A stretch of DNA of 64,000 nucleotides from Caballeronia sp031450805 (lineage in GTDB: Bacteria; Pseudomonadota; Gammaproteobacteria; Burkholderiales; Burkholderiaceae). A program made the position numbers and the translations under genes. The stretch is from positions 2,232,001 through 2,296,000 of the forward strand of contig NZ_JARTVY010000001.1 of NCBI RefSeq assembly GCF_031450805.1, given 5' to 3'. The notes under the pieces are model-generated. The model was not told the DNA's origin and searched no databases. It saw only the letters and a program-made list of their open reading frames with translations. Positions 40,067 through 49,170 of this stretch are shown here, in pieces; position 1 is the first letter of the stretch, and each line of letters opens with the position of its first letter.

Positions 40067-41356
40067 TCACCCCAACTCCCGCCCACGCCCCAACAAAAAC
40101 TCCCGCTCTCTCTCGTTCCTCGCCAGCTCGGCCGCTCGAAAGAACTCCTCCCGCGCCTCGTCCTTCCGCCCGACGCGAGCCAGCAGATCAGCCCGCACGC
40201 CGGGCAACAAGTGATACCCCCGCAACGCATCCGACTCCCGCAACCGATCCACGATATCCAAGCCAGCCTGCGGCCCGGTGGCCATACTGACCGCGACCGC
40301 CCGATTCAACTCGACAACGGGCGTCGGCGCGACAACCATCAACATGTCATAAAGCGCGACGATCATCGCCCAATCGGTCTCTGCAGCGGTCGCCGCCCGC
40401 GCATGACAAGCAGCGAGCGCCGCCTGCAACGCATAGACGCCACGTTCCCCGCCCAGCGCTTCGGCACGCCTCAGCGCCGCAAATCCGCGCTGGATCAGGA
40501 GCGGATCCCATCGGTTGCGATCCTGGTCCGGCAACAGCACCGGACGCCCGTCGCGATCCACGCGCGCTTTCATCCGCGACGCCTGAATCTCCATCAACGC
40601 GACGAGCCCATGCGCTTCGCTTTCGTCCGGCATCAGTTCCGCCAGGACGCGCGCGAGCCGCAGCGCATCGTCGCATAGCGCAGGACGCATCCAGTCGGCG
40701 CCGGCCGTCGCCGAGTAGCCTTCGTTGAAAATCAGGTAGATCACTTCGAGCACTGACGCCAGCCGCGCCGCGCGTTCATCGGCCTTGGGCGCTTCGAAGG
40801 CGACCCGAGCCGCCGACAACGTCCGCTTCGCACGCACGATCCGCTGCGCGATCGTCGGTTCCGGCACGAGAAAGCCCCGCGCGATTTCCTCGGTCGTCAA
40901 CCCGCCGAGCAGCCGCAAAGTCAGCGCGACGCGCGCATCCAGCGACAGCACCGGATGGCACGCCGTGAAGACGAGGCGAAGCAGATCGTCGCCGATCTCG
41001 TCTTCGCGGGCGGCGTCGAGGGCATCGACGAAATCGGGCGTGACATGCATCTCCTGCGCATCCAGGTCGCGGCCCAGTTCCTCGTGCTTGCGCGCGTGCA
41101 GCGCATGCTGCCGCAGACGGTCGAGCGCCCGGTTTTTCGCTGTCGTCATCAGCCACGCTCCCGGCTTGTCGGGCACGCCCGCACGGCTCCAGTGCTCGAG
41201 CGCCGCGACGAATGCATCCTGCGCAAGTTCCTCCGCGAGGGCGACGTCGCGCACCACGCGCGCCACGCTTGCGATCACCTTCGCGGCCTCCATGCGCCAC
41301 ACCGCGTCGATCACGCGCCGCGTCGAGGCTTCCCGTTCGCCCGGCGCGTCGCTCAC
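40067..41356 (-). CDS. ECF sigma factor with C-terminal TPR-like extension (ECF42 group)
   Basis: A 429-residue protein, unusually long for an ECF sigma factor. Sigma-2 is at residues about 10-80 (VARVVRDVALAEELAQDAFVAALEHW, GAWLMTTAKNRALDRLR), sigma-4 at about 110-170 (GGLTTEEIARGFLVPEPTIAQRIVRAKRTL), and the rest is a TPR/SnoaL-like extension including LNRAVAVSMATGPQAGLDIVDRLRESDALRGYHLLPGVRADLLARVGRKDEAREEF. This matches ECF42, whose C-terminal extension is needed for activity. The start is a GTG overlapping the preceding VOC stop (GTGA). No anti-sigma gene is present, as is typical for this group. Confidence 0.9.
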   Translation of the reverse strand: MSDAPGEREASTRRVIDAVWRMEAAKVIASVARVVRDVALAEELAQDAFVAALEHWSRAGVPDKPGAWLMTTAKNRALDRLRQHALHARKHEELGRDLDAQEMHVTPDFVDALDAAREDEIGDDLLRLVFTACHPVLSLDARVALTLRLLGGLTTEEIARGFLVPEPTIAQRIVRAKRTLSAARVAFEAPKADERAARLASVLEVIYLIFNEGYSATAGADWMRPALCDDALRLARVLAELMPDESEAHGLVALMEIQASRMKARVDRDGRPVLLPDQDRNRWDPLLIQRGFAALRRAEALGGERGVYALQAALAACHARAATAAETDWAMIVALYDMLMVVAPTPVVELNRAVAVSMATGPQAGLDIVDRLRESDALRGYHLLPGVRADLLARVGRKDEAREEFFRAAELARNEREREFLLGRGRELG

Positions 41357-41751
41357 GCCGCTTCCGGCGCCATGTGCACCAGTTCCCAGATGTGTCCGTC
41401 GAGGTCCTCGAAACCGTGTCCGTACATGAAGCCGTGGTCCTGCGGCGGACGCGGCGCTCGACCGCCCGCGCCGACAGCTTTGGCGACGACTTCGTCCACT
41501 TCCGCCCTGCTCTCGCACGACAGGCAGACGAGCGTTTCGACGTGCGTGCGCGCATCGATCAGCGTCTTGTCCGTAAAGGTCTGGAAGAACGGTTCGGTGA
41601 GCAGCATCGCATACAGGTTCTCGCCGATGACGAGGCAGGCGGCATCCTCGTTCGTGAATGCAGGATCGAAGCCGAGGCCGAGCGCCTTGAAAAAGGTCAT
41701 CGATCGCTTGAGGTCGCGTACCGGCAGATTCACGAAGATTTGCTTGTGCAT
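41353..41751 (-). CDS. VOC (glyoxalase/bleomycin-resistance) superfamily protein
   Basis: A 132-residue protein: MHKQIFVNLPVRDLKRSMTFFKALGLGFDPAFTNEDAACLVIGENLYAMLL, then VGAGGRAPRPPQDHGFMYGHGFEDLDGHIWELVHM, the paired beta-alpha-beta-beta-beta units of VOC proteins, with the Glu in HIWELVHM as a potential metal ligand. This is the subtype frequently next to ECF42 sigma factors and YCII proteins. It overlaps the sigma factor start by 4 bp (translational coupling) and follows the YCII-type gene by 69 bp. The substrate is unknown. Confidence 0.88.
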   Translation of the reverse strand: MHKQIFVNLPVRDLKRSMTFFKALGLGFDPAFTNEDAACLVIGENLYAMLLTEPFFQTFTDKTLIDARTHVETLVCLSCESRAEVDEVVAKAVGAGGRAPRPPQDHGFMYGHGFEDLDGHIWELVHMAPEAA

Positions 41752-41820
41752 GTTGCGTGTCCCTGGTCCTTGAGTTTTCTCTGATGACGACGATCGATGC
41801 CCGCACCAATCGACAGGCAA

Positions 41821-42183
41821 TCACAAATAACACGGCCCGACCTTGCGCACTTCGACCGTGCACCACGCGGCAGCGGGACATTCGGCGGCAATCGCGACAG
41901 CCTCGGCGTGCGTCTCGCAATCGAGCAGAAAGAAGCCGCCGATCATTTCCTTCGCTTCCGCGAACGGTCCGTCGATGATTCTGGCGCTGCCATCGGCGCG
42001 CGATCGATGCGATACCCGCGACGCATCCTTGAGCGATGTCAGCGATTCGCACGCGCGCAACACGCCGCGCGCCTTCAGTTCATCGGCGAATTCGACCATC
42101 TGCCGATACGCCTCGCGGCCCTCTTCCGGCGTCCGCTGCGCACGCTGTTCGACAGGTTCGACGATGAGTAACAGAAAAGCCAC
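41821..42183 (-). CDS. YCII-related (DGPF domain) protein
   Basis: A 120-residue protein beginning VAFLLLIVEPVEQR at a GTG preceded by GAGGAG, a better start than an upstream ATG. It contains the DGPF hallmark (IIDGPFAEAKEMIGGFFLLDCETHAEAVAIA) and SLTSLKDASRV, as in YCII/DGPF proteins, the conserved partners and targets of ECF42 sigma factors. It is first in the operon YCII - VOC - sigma factor. Reading outward from its start, a possible -35 TGTCGT lies about 75 bp upstream (42259-42264 on the complement), resembling the TGTCGA element reported for ECF42. Confidence 0.88.
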   Translation of the reverse strand: MAFLLLIVEPVEQRAQRTPEEGREAYRQMVEFADELKARGVLRACESLTSLKDASRVSHRSRADGSARIIDGPFAEAKEMIGGFFLLDCETHAEAVAIAAECPAAAWCTVEVRKVGPCYL

Positions 42184-42424
42184 GGCGGTCTCCTCAGAGC
42201 GGATGCGTGCCGCCAACTTAAACCGTCGCGCGGCGGTCGGCAATCGGGAAAGATTCGTACGACAATAAAGGCGAATTATCAGACGTTACATCGCGTTACG
42301 AGCGATTGCGTGCAGTTCGCGTTTGTCGAAGGTAGTATCTGCGGCCATTCGTCTGATCGCTGACTCGCGGCAGGCAAAAACGACCGAGCCGCGTGCGCGG
42401 CGTCGACCGACCTCACTACTGCCA

Positions 42425-44302
42425 ATGAACAACAAGAACGCGACTTTGCTGTCTCCCCTCGTCCTTGCGCTTGCTGCCTGTGGCGGCGGAACCGACGATG
42501 CCGCGATGCCCGCTTCGGTCGCCAACGCGGCCGCGAAGCCTGCCTTGACGTGCGCGTCCACGCTGACGTCGACCGGGTCGGGCGGTTCGGGACAGATCGC
42601 CGTTGATACGCCAAGCACTGACGGCTCGCGCATGTATCCCGCGGGCGCGAAGTTCCAGGTGGCGATCACCACGCGCCCCGGCTCCGCCGATACGCTCAAG
42701 TGGAACATCGCCGATGCGCTCGGCAAGACGGTCGCAAGCGGCAGCTTCGCCGCGCCGGCCGCTGCAACGAAGACCACCCTCACCTGCTCGTCGACGCTCG
42801 CGGGCTACTTCGCCGTGTCCGCGACGCTCGCTAATCATGGCGGGCAGGTGCAGACGGCGGGCACGCGGCCCAACGGCATCGCGACCTTCGGCGTGATGCC
42901 GAATCTCGCGGGCGTCATTCCGCCGGTGACGTATGCGAAGCAGGAACAGCATCGCTTCGGCATGCAGGGCTTCAACGGCAACGCGGCGATGCTCGGCGCG
43001 CTCGGCATCTCGTCGACCATCGACGATCGTCAGATGTCCGTGATGGAGCCGAACGGCCGCAACACCTTCGATCCGGCGGCGAACAATCTCGATCCGTTCT
43101 ACACGTCCGGCAACGTGATGCGCCTCGTGCGCCTCGACGGCATCCCTGGCTGGGCGAGCGCGCACGGCCAGAGCCCGGACTACGGCTACGTTCCGAGCGA
43201 CCTGTCGTACTTCGCGAACTACATGGCGCGCGTCGGCCAGGAAACGGAAGCGATCCGCGCACGGTATTACCCGACGATGTCCGCGAACTATTACCAGGTG
43301 ACGTGGGAGCCGTACATCCTGTGGAAGGACACGGATGCCAACTTCGTCGCGCTGTACAAGGCCGCGTATCAGGGCCTGCACGCGAAAGATCCGCATGCCG
43401 TCGTGATGGGCCCGGCCGAGCCGTTCCCGTCGCTGACGACGGAGCGCCTGAAGCGCCTTGCGCCGCTCGGGCTCGCGCAGTATCTCGACGGCGTCGCCAC
43501 GCACGGTTATTACGATGCCGGCACGTCGCCGTCGCATCCGCCGGAGCGGCATCACACCGATGCCAATGCCGCCGATGCCGCGAACTCGCTGCTCAACGAA
43601 ATGCGCAATCTGCGCGCGGAGATGGCGAAAGACTACAAGCCGAACATGAAGCTGTTCGTGACCGAAACGGGCATCAGCTACGACATCGGCTCGAGCTACG
43701 GCCCCAACTATCCGACGCCGAACGTGCTGTTCGCGCAGGGCGCCGTCGTCGCGCGCACGCACATCATCCTGCTCGGCGAAGGCGCGGACCAGACCTACGT
43801 CTTCTTCGGGCCGGACTTCCCCGGCGAACCGGGTTACGGCACGTTCTTCGATCTCGATCATCCGCAGGCCGCATTCGGCACCACGAACATCAGCCCGAAG
43901 CCGGCCGCGATGGCCGTCGCCGCGATGACGCGCGTGCTCGACGGCACCGTGACGCTCGGCCCGGTGAACAACCTGCCGCCGGGTGTGTATGCGTACGCCT
44001 TCCAGCAGCGCGGTAACGGCAAAGTCGTCACCGCGCTGTGGACGCACAACAACGCGGTGTGGCCGGCATCGAACGGAACGTTCAGCGCAACCTACAGCAC
44101 CGCGTACAAGCTCAACGTGGACGCAGCCGGCACGAGCGGCGCCGTGCAACTGATCGACGCGATGGGCAACGTGACGAGCGCGCCGTACACGAACGGCGTC
44201 GTCACGCTGACGCTGACCGAATCACCGCAATACGTCGTATCGGTGAACGCGGATATCGCGAAGAAGAACGCGACGAAGCCACAAGGCTATACCGCGCTGT
44301 AA
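42425..44302 (+). CDS. Lipoprotein, putative clan GH-A glycoside hydrolase
   Basis: A 625-residue protein. Its N terminus has a lipobox (SPLVLALAACGGG, Cys about residue 19). Residues about 40-150 are a beta-sandwich-like region; residues about 165-530 form a glycosidase-like barrel with candidate catalytic Glu295 in VTWEPYILWKD and Glu414 in LFVTETGISYD, and further YFANYMARVGQETEAIRARYYPTMSANYYQ. The family was not firmly identified; clan GH-A is inferred from the two Glu. It is predicted to be anchored in the outer membrane and act on an extracellular polysaccharide. It is divergent from the ECF42 operon across 241 bp. Confidence 0.7.
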   Translation: MNNKNATLLSPLVLALAACGGGTDDAAMPASVANAAAKPALTCASTLTSTGSGGSGQIAVDTPSTDGSRMYPAGAKFQVAITTRPGSADTLKWNIADALGKTVASGSFAAPAAATKTTLTCSSTLAGYFAVSATLANHGGQVQTAGTRPNGIATFGVMPNLAGVIPPVTYAKQEQHRFGMQGFNGNAAMLGALGISSTIDDRQMSVMEPNGRNTFDPAANNLDPFYTSGNVMRLVRLDGIPGWASAHGQSPDYGYVPSDLSYFANYMARVGQETEAIRARYYPTMSANYYQVTWEPYILWKDTDANFVALYKAAYQGLHAKDPHAVVMGPAEPFPSLTTERLKRLAPLGLAQYLDGVATHGYYDAGTSPSHPPERHHTDANAADAANSLLNEMRNLRAEMAKDYKPNMKLFVTETGISYDIGSSYGPNYPTPNVLFAQGAVVARTHIILLGEGADQTYVFFGPDFPGEPGYGTFFDLDHPQAAFGTTNISPKPAAMAVAAMTRVLDGTVTLGPVNNLPPGVYAYAFQQRGNGKVVTALWTHNNAVWPASNGTFSATYSTAYKLNVDAAGTSGAVQLIDAMGNVTSAPYTNGVVTLTLTESPQYVVSVNADIAKKNATKPQGYTAL

Positions 44303-44475
44303 CGTCATCTCGATATTGACAGCGCCGCGCGTTCGCCTCGATACTGCACTCCATGCACGCAAGCCTTCGCCTCGCCCTCGCCGCGATTAAAAACCCAATG
44401 AACGCCATGGTCGGCGGGTCATCGGGAGAGCGTGTGCGCTAGCGAGAGAAAGCAAAAGCTGGCAAGTCGATTCCG

Positions 44476-44507
44476 AAGGCCCCGCCGAAAGACGGGGCCT
44501 TTTGCTT
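44476..44507 (+). terminator. Rho-independent terminator
   Basis: A 9-bp stem AAGGCCCCG / CGGGGCCTT with an eight-base loop followed by TTTGCTTT. It lies about 175 bp after the lipoprotein glycosidase stop, ending that transcript before the DUF2917 gene. Confidence 0.9.
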
Positions 44508-44554
44508 TATGCGTGCATCGCGTCCCGTCTTCGGCTCACATCATGGAGAGCAAG

Positions 44555-44893
44555 ATGGGAGAGCTGTCGAAACTGCTGGAAAGGCGCGGGACGCGCGTCG
44601 TCGTGTATGTCGAGGTGGCCGCGCGTCGGACCGTGTCATGGCGTCTTCCGTGCGATGCGGAGTTGCGCATCGGGAGCGCGTCGGTGTGGCTCACGCGTCA
44701 CCGCGATCCCTACGACTACTGGATGCAGCCGGGCGATGTCCTGCGTCTCGTGCGCGGCGAACGCATCTGGCTGTCGTCGGACTGCGATCACGCGATCGAA
44801 GTCTCCCTGACGTCGTATCGTGCGAACGACAAGCGTCCGGCGTGGACGCGCATCGTCGAGCGCTTCATGCCGCGCGCCGCGGACGTTGTTTGA
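44555..44893 (+). CDS. DUF2917 domain protein
   Basis: A 112-residue protein. It matches DUF2917: RTVSWRLPCDAELRIGSASVWLTRHRDPYDYWMQPGDVLRLVRGERIWLSSD, a cupin-like small beta domain. The ATG at 44555 has GGAGAG just upstream; one at 44543 is a second choice. The family is common in Burkholderiales and of unknown function. It follows a strong terminator and is convergent with the tannase-family gene 12 bp away. Confidence 0.85.
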   Translation: MGELSKLLERRGTRVVVYVEVAARRTVSWRLPCDAELRIGSASVWLTRHRDPYDYWMQPGDVLRLVRGERIWLSSDCDHAIEVSLTSYRANDKRPAWTRIVERFMPRAADVV

Positions 44894-44905
44894 AGCCGTG
44901 GCCCC

Positions 44906-46582
44906 TCAAGGCGCGACGCACCGAAAGCTCGCCGCGAGATTGACGCTGCCCCGGCCGACATAGCGCGGATAGCCGGGATAGCGGCAAATGGGCCGCGTGC
45001 GTCCGTTGGTGGCGGGCGCGATGTCGCTGCCGACGAGCGTTTCCGGCGCCACGCCGTTCGTCACCCAGTCGTCGAGCGCGCCGAGTTCGTCCCATGCGGG
45101 AACGAACACGCCGTTGCCGTGCTGAAAGCCCGGCACCATGTAGAGCCGCATGAACGAATCGACGGTGTCCTGGCCGTAACGCTCGACGAGCCCGCGATAG
45201 AACGCGATCGTCTGGTTCGGGCTGATGACTTCGTCGGCGAGGCCGTGCATCGCGACGAGCTTGCCGCCGTGCGCGATGAACGCGGAGAAGTCCGGGTTCA
45301 TCGCACCGACGGTGTACGACAGCGTGACGAGCCGCTGCCGCCAGTTCGCAGGATTGTCGATATCGAACGACAGCGCGCTGAAGCCCGGATCGCGCGTGAC
45401 GAAGTGGCGGATGTACGCGTCGCCCTGCGCGAAGAGATAGCCGTTGGCCGCGAAGGTCGGCGGCGCAACGAGCGTCGGCGAATCGCCGAGGCCGAGCGCG
45501 CCCGACAGATCGACGCCCTGGAACACGTTGTAGCCCGGATACTGATCGGCACCGTAGGCAAGCGCGTAAGGCATCGAGAGGCCGTCGCGCAGCAATTGCA
45601 GCGTGTCGAGTTGCGCGTCGGACAGGCAACTGTCGCGCAGCGACGGACGCTGCCCGTTCGCGCAACGCAGCGACGCGACGATCTGCGGCTCGAGCTTGCG
45701 GCACGCCTCCACGTTACCGACGATGCCATCCGCGAGGCCGTCGAGCCGGTCGCATTCGTGCACGACGGTTTCGAACACGCGCCGCTGCTGCGCGATCCCG
45801 ACGAAACCGCCCGGTTTCGCATACGACGCCTGGCCGAGCTTCACGCCGAGCAGCCGCACGCCGGAGAAATTGATCGCGGGCGCGTTGGCGATCACGCCGT
45901 CGTAGTCGTTCGGAAAGCGCTCGATCACGGTGAAGCCTTCGCGCCCGCCCGTCGATCCGCCCGCGAAATAGGTCTTGTCCGGCGCGCGCCCGTAGCCCAT
46001 CTGGATCAGCGCGAGCGCCACGTCGCGCGTTTTCTTGAGATGCGCAAAGCCGAAATTGACGATGGCCTCGTCGTTGACCGCGAAGTCCGCCCGCCCCGAA
46101 TTGCCGACGTGTCCCGAATCGGAGCCGAAGGTCGCGTAACCGCGCGCGAGCGGCGTCGAGTCGGGCGCGAAGGGCATCGGCTGCGTGCCCGAGACGAGCA
46201 CGCCGTTGTAGCCGCCGCCGCCCATCTGCAGCGCGCGGCCGTTCCAGCGGCTCGGTAGATTCACTTCGAAACGGATGTCGGGCGTGGTGTCCTGCAGCGC
46301 CCGGATGACGCCCGTGATGCGGCAATACTCGCCGTTGCGGTTGCCCGGCGCAGCCGCCTTCACGACCGATGCCGTCGCGATCAGCGCGCCGCGCGTCGGC
46401 AAGCCGATGATCGACGCGGGCACCGTTTTGCCGGCGAGGTCGTCGCAATGCTTCGTGACGTACGCGGCGGCGTGGGCGCTCGCGAGCGGCATCGTCGCGG
46501 CAATGGCCACGGAAAGCGCACGGCACGCCCGTGACAACCGGCGCGAGGCATCGGACGAAAAGAAGCGGCGTATGGGAAGCAC
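44906..46582 (-). CDS. Tannase/feruloyl esterase family alpha/beta hydrolase
   Basis: A 558-residue protein with a signal peptide (about residues 1-38, AIAATMPLASAHA). It matches the tannase/feruloyl esterase family: GGGGYNG near the oxyanion region, catalytic Ser210 in AGGSTGGREG, Asp450 in MHGLADEVISP and His488 in VPGFQHGNG, and a C-terminal CRYPGYPRYVG. Most members have Cys directly before Ser and after His (CS-D-HC), joined by a disulfide; both are Gly here. It should cleave ester bonds in plant phenolics outside the cytoplasm. It is downstream of a LysR gene on the same strand, with 116 bp between. Confidence 0.85.
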   Translation of the reverse strand: MLPIRRFFSSDASRRLSRACRALSVAIAATMPLASAHAAAYVTKHCDDLAGKTVPASIIGLPTRGALIATASVVKAAAPGNRNGEYCRITGVIRALQDTTPDIRFEVNLPSRWNGRALQMGGGGYNGVLVSGTQPMPFAPDSTPLARGYATFGSDSGHVGNSGRADFAVNDEAIVNFGFAHLKKTRDVALALIQMGYGRAPDKTYFAGGSTGGREGFTVIERFPNDYDGVIANAPAINFSGVRLLGVKLGQASYAKPGGFVGIAQQRRVFETVVHECDRLDGLADGIVGNVEACRKLEPQIVASLRCANGQRPSLRDSCLSDAQLDTLQLLRDGLSMPYALAYGADQYPGYNVFQGVDLSGALGLGDSPTLVAPPTFAANGYLFAQGDAYIRHFVTRDPGFSALSFDIDNPANWRQRLVTLSYTVGAMNPDFSAFIAHGGKLVAMHGLADEVISPNQTIAFYRGLVERYGQDTVDSFMRLYMVPGFQHGNGVFVPAWDELGALDDWVTNGVAPETLVGSDIAPATNGRTRPICRYPGYPRYVGRGSVNLAASFRCVAP

Positions 46583-46698
46583 GGGTTGGGAAGATACTTC
46601 GATGGCCGCTCAATATATAAGAAGCGATCGGCGATAGCCATTCGGGGCCGCCGTCCGGCGTTGCAGCGGCACAACCGGGCCGAAGCAGGAGCCATGCC

Positions 46699-47559
46699 TC
46701 ACTCGCCGTCCCACTCGCCGCGAAGATCGCTGTCCTGCAGGAGTTGAAGCAGCGTTTCCGCGGGCCGGCTCAGATGCTTCGCCCCGAACGCGATGAACTC
46801 CACTTCGGGCAACTCCGGCAAGTCAGCGCGATTTAACGGCGGCGCAAGCCCCCGCCCCGCCAGAAAGTGCGAGCGCACCGTCAGCCCGAGGCCGCCGCGC
46901 GCCGCAGCGATACAGCCCGCGTGGCTGCTGCTCGTGCACACCATCTGCCAGCGCGCGCCGGCCATCGCGAGCGCATCGAGCACGACGGCGCGCGTGACGC
47001 TCGGCTCCGCGACGAGGATCAGCGGCAGCGGCAGGCTCGTATCGACGACGGCGCCCGGTTTCGCGAGCCATTCCAGACGCCCGCTGAAAAGCCGCGTGCC
47101 ACGCGCATCGCCGAGTCTTCGCTTGCCGACCGCGAGGTCGAGTTCGCCCGAATCGACCAGTTGGTAAAGCCGTCCCGTCATACCGATGGTGATTTCCAGC
47201 TCCACGTCCGGATGCGTGTCGCGGAACGCGGCGAGCACGCTCGGCAGCGGCCCGAGCGCGAGGTCGTCGGAGGAGCCGAGGCGCACGCGCCCTCGCAGCT
47301 TGCGCGAGCTGAATTGCGATTCGGCGTGCGCCATCGCTTCGAGGATTACGCGGGCGTGGACGAGCATCGCTTCGCCGTCGGCGGTGAGCGCGAGGGAATG
47401 CGTGTCGCGCACGAGCAGCCGCCGGCCGACGCTTTCTTCCAGACGCCGGATGTGCTCGGACACGCTGGACTGCCGCAAGCCGAGCTGCCGGCCTGCGTCC
47501 GTGAAGCTGTGCGACGCGGCCACCGTCGCGAAGGTGTTCAGCCAGATCGGATTCAGCAT
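46699..47559 (-). CDS. LysR family transcriptional regulator
   Basis: A 286-residue protein. The first 60 residues are a LysR winged helix-turn-helix (MLNPIWLNTFATVAASHSFTDAGRQLGLRQSSVSEHIRRLEESVGRRLLVRDTHSLALTADGEA); the rest is the effector domain. It is divergent from an MFS exporter gene across 130 bp and upstream of the tannase-family gene on the same strand, so the MFS gene is the likely direct target, with the esterase as a possible co-regulated gene. The effector is not known. Confidence 0.92.
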   Translation of the reverse strand: MLNPIWLNTFATVAASHSFTDAGRQLGLRQSSVSEHIRRLEESVGRRLLVRDTHSLALTADGEAMLVHARVILEAMAHAESQFSSRKLRGRVRLGSSDDLALGPLPSVLAAFRDTHPDVELEITIGMTGRLYQLVDSGELDLAVGKRRLGDARGTRLFSGRLEWLAKPGAVVDTSLPLPLILVAEPSVTRAVVLDALAMAGARWQMVCTSSSHAGCIAAARGGLGLTVRSHFLAGRGLAPPLNRADLPELPEVEFIAFGAKHLSRPAETLLQLLQDSDLRGEWDGE

Positions 47560-47689
47560 GATGCATTGTTATCGGCGCAGCCGATTGCAGTCAATGCGGT
47601 TAGCGGGGTTCCCGATGGCGCGACCCGTCATTAAAATTTCACGATGTTGCCGACACTCATATCGGCGACGCGCTCATCACTCGATTCCC

Positions 47690-49075
47690 ATGACCAGACA
47701 GTCTTCGCACACGGCGCTACTTTGGATCGTCGCCGTGGGCTTTTTCATGCAGGCGCTCGACACGACGATCGTCAATACGGCGCTGCCATCCATCGCGCGC
47801 GACCTGCATGCCGCGCCTCTCGCGATGCAGGCCATCGTCGTCGCCTACACGCTCACCATGGCGCTCTTCACGCCCGGCTCCGGCTGGCTCGCGGACCGTT
47901 TCGGCACGCGGCGCGTCTATTTCGTGTCGATCAGCCTGTTCGTCATCGGATCGCTGACCTGCGCGATGGCGCGTTCGCTCGATCAACTGGTGATCGCCCG
48001 CGTGCTGCAAGGCATCGGCGGATCGATGCTGCTGCCGATCGGCCGCCTCGCGATCCTGCGCGCCGTCAGCGGCGAAGCCTACGTCTCCGCGCTCGCGATG
48101 ATTTCCGTCGCCGGCCAGGTCGGTCCCATTCTCGGCCCGACGCTCGGCGGCTGGTTCGTCGAGTCGTTCACATGGCACTGGATCTTCCTGATCAACGTGC
48201 CGATCGGCGCGGTCGGGCTGTATGCGGTGCAGCGCTTCTTGCCCGCCGACACGCTGCACGATGCCCCGCCCTTCGATTTCATCGGCTGCGGGTTGCTGTC
48301 GCTGTGCATGGTGTCGTTTTCGCTCGCGCTGGATTGCCCGGTGAAGACGCATCGCGGCGCGGTGTCGGCTGCGCTTTTCGCCATCGCCGTGGCGTCCGCG
48401 TTCGCCTATATCCCGTATGCGCGGCGTCGGGCCCATCCCCTCTTCAAGCTCGCGCTCTTTCGTGAGCCGAACTTCAGCGTGGGGCTCGTCGGCAATCTGC
48501 TGTGCCGCATCGGGTCGAGCGCCGTGCCGTTCCTGCTGCCGCTCATGATGCAGCTCGAACTCGGCTATAGCCCGCTGCACTCCGGCATGATGATGCTGCC
48601 CATCGCGGTCGCCGGCACGGTGTCGAAGCGCTGGATCGCGCGGCTCGTCGGACGTTACGGCTACGACAACTTCCTGCTGGTGAACACGGCGCTCGTCGGC
48701 GCGTCCATCGTCGCGTTCGCGGCGTTTTCACCGTCGCTGCCGCTCGCCGTCGAAATCGCGATCCTCGTGCTCTTCGGCGCGTGCAACTCGATGCAGTTCG
48801 CCGCGATGAACAGCGTCACGCTCAAAGGCTTGTCGCGCGAGGACGCGGGCAGCGGCAACAGCCTCTTCTCGATGGTGCAGATGCTCGCCATCGGCCTCGG
48901 CGTGTCTATCGGCGGATCGCTCGTGCAGGTGTTCGAGGGGCATTTCGGTTCGGCGTCGGCGGGCTTCAGGCTGAGCTTCCTCTGCATGGGCGTGGTCACG
49001 CTATTGTCGGGTGCGGTGTTCCGCCGGCTGGATGCACAGCCGCACACCGCTGCGCAGGCTTCGGCGGTGCGCTGA
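47690..49075 (+). CDS. MFS transporter, DHA2-type drug exporter (MdtD-like)
   Basis: A 461-residue protein with about fourteen membrane helices. Motif A is WLADRFGTRRVYF, motif C AGQVGPILGPTLGGW, and motif D is LDTTIVNTALPSIARDL, all of the DHA2/EmrB-MdtD family. The start at 47690 is the first ATG fitting the family N terminus. It exports drugs or toxic aromatics using the proton gradient. It is divergent from its probable LysR regulator gene. No adaptor (EmrA-type) gene is next to it. Confidence 0.9.
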   Translation: MTRQSSHTALLWIVAVGFFMQALDTTIVNTALPSIARDLHAAPLAMQAIVVAYTLTMALFTPGSGWLADRFGTRRVYFVSISLFVIGSLTCAMARSLDQLVIARVLQGIGGSMLLPIGRLAILRAVSGEAYVSALAMISVAGQVGPILGPTLGGWFVESFTWHWIFLINVPIGAVGLYAVQRFLPADTLHDAPPFDFIGCGLLSLCMVSFSLALDCPVKTHRGAVSAALFAIAVASAFAYIPYARRRAHPLFKLALFREPNFSVGLVGNLLCRIGSSAVPFLLPLMMQLELGYSPLHSGMMMLPIAVAGTVSKRWIARLVGRYGYDNFLLVNTALVGASIVAFAAFSPSLPLAVEIAILVLFGACNSMQFAAMNSVTLKGLSREDAGSGNSLFSMVQMLAIGLGVSIGGSLVQVFEGHFGSASAGFRLSFLCMGVVTLLSGAVFRRLDAQPHTAAQASAVR

Positions 49076-49170
49076 CCGGCGGTGCGCTGATCGCCGGGCT
49101 TCGGCAGGCGCGCGGCATCGGCGCTATTCTGCCGGTTCGCCTCGCCCTTCCTCTTCCCTGGAGCGCAACC

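Noticed and set aside
41357..42052. N-terminal extension of the ECF sigma factor frame
   Set aside because: This part overlaps the VOC and YCII genes and reads as Arg-rich shadow; the sigma domain starts at the GTG at 41356.
42321..42353. TGTCGA at 42324 as an ECF42 promoter for the lipoprotein glycosidase
   Set aside because: The -35-like hexamer matches the reported ECF42 element, but the nearest -10-like CGTC is about 20 bases away, longer than usual, so I did not call a promoter.
42416..44149. 577-codon minus-strand frame opposite the lipoprotein glycosidase
   Set aside because: Shadow frame in GC-rich DNA; the plus strand has a lipobox and coherent protein sequence.
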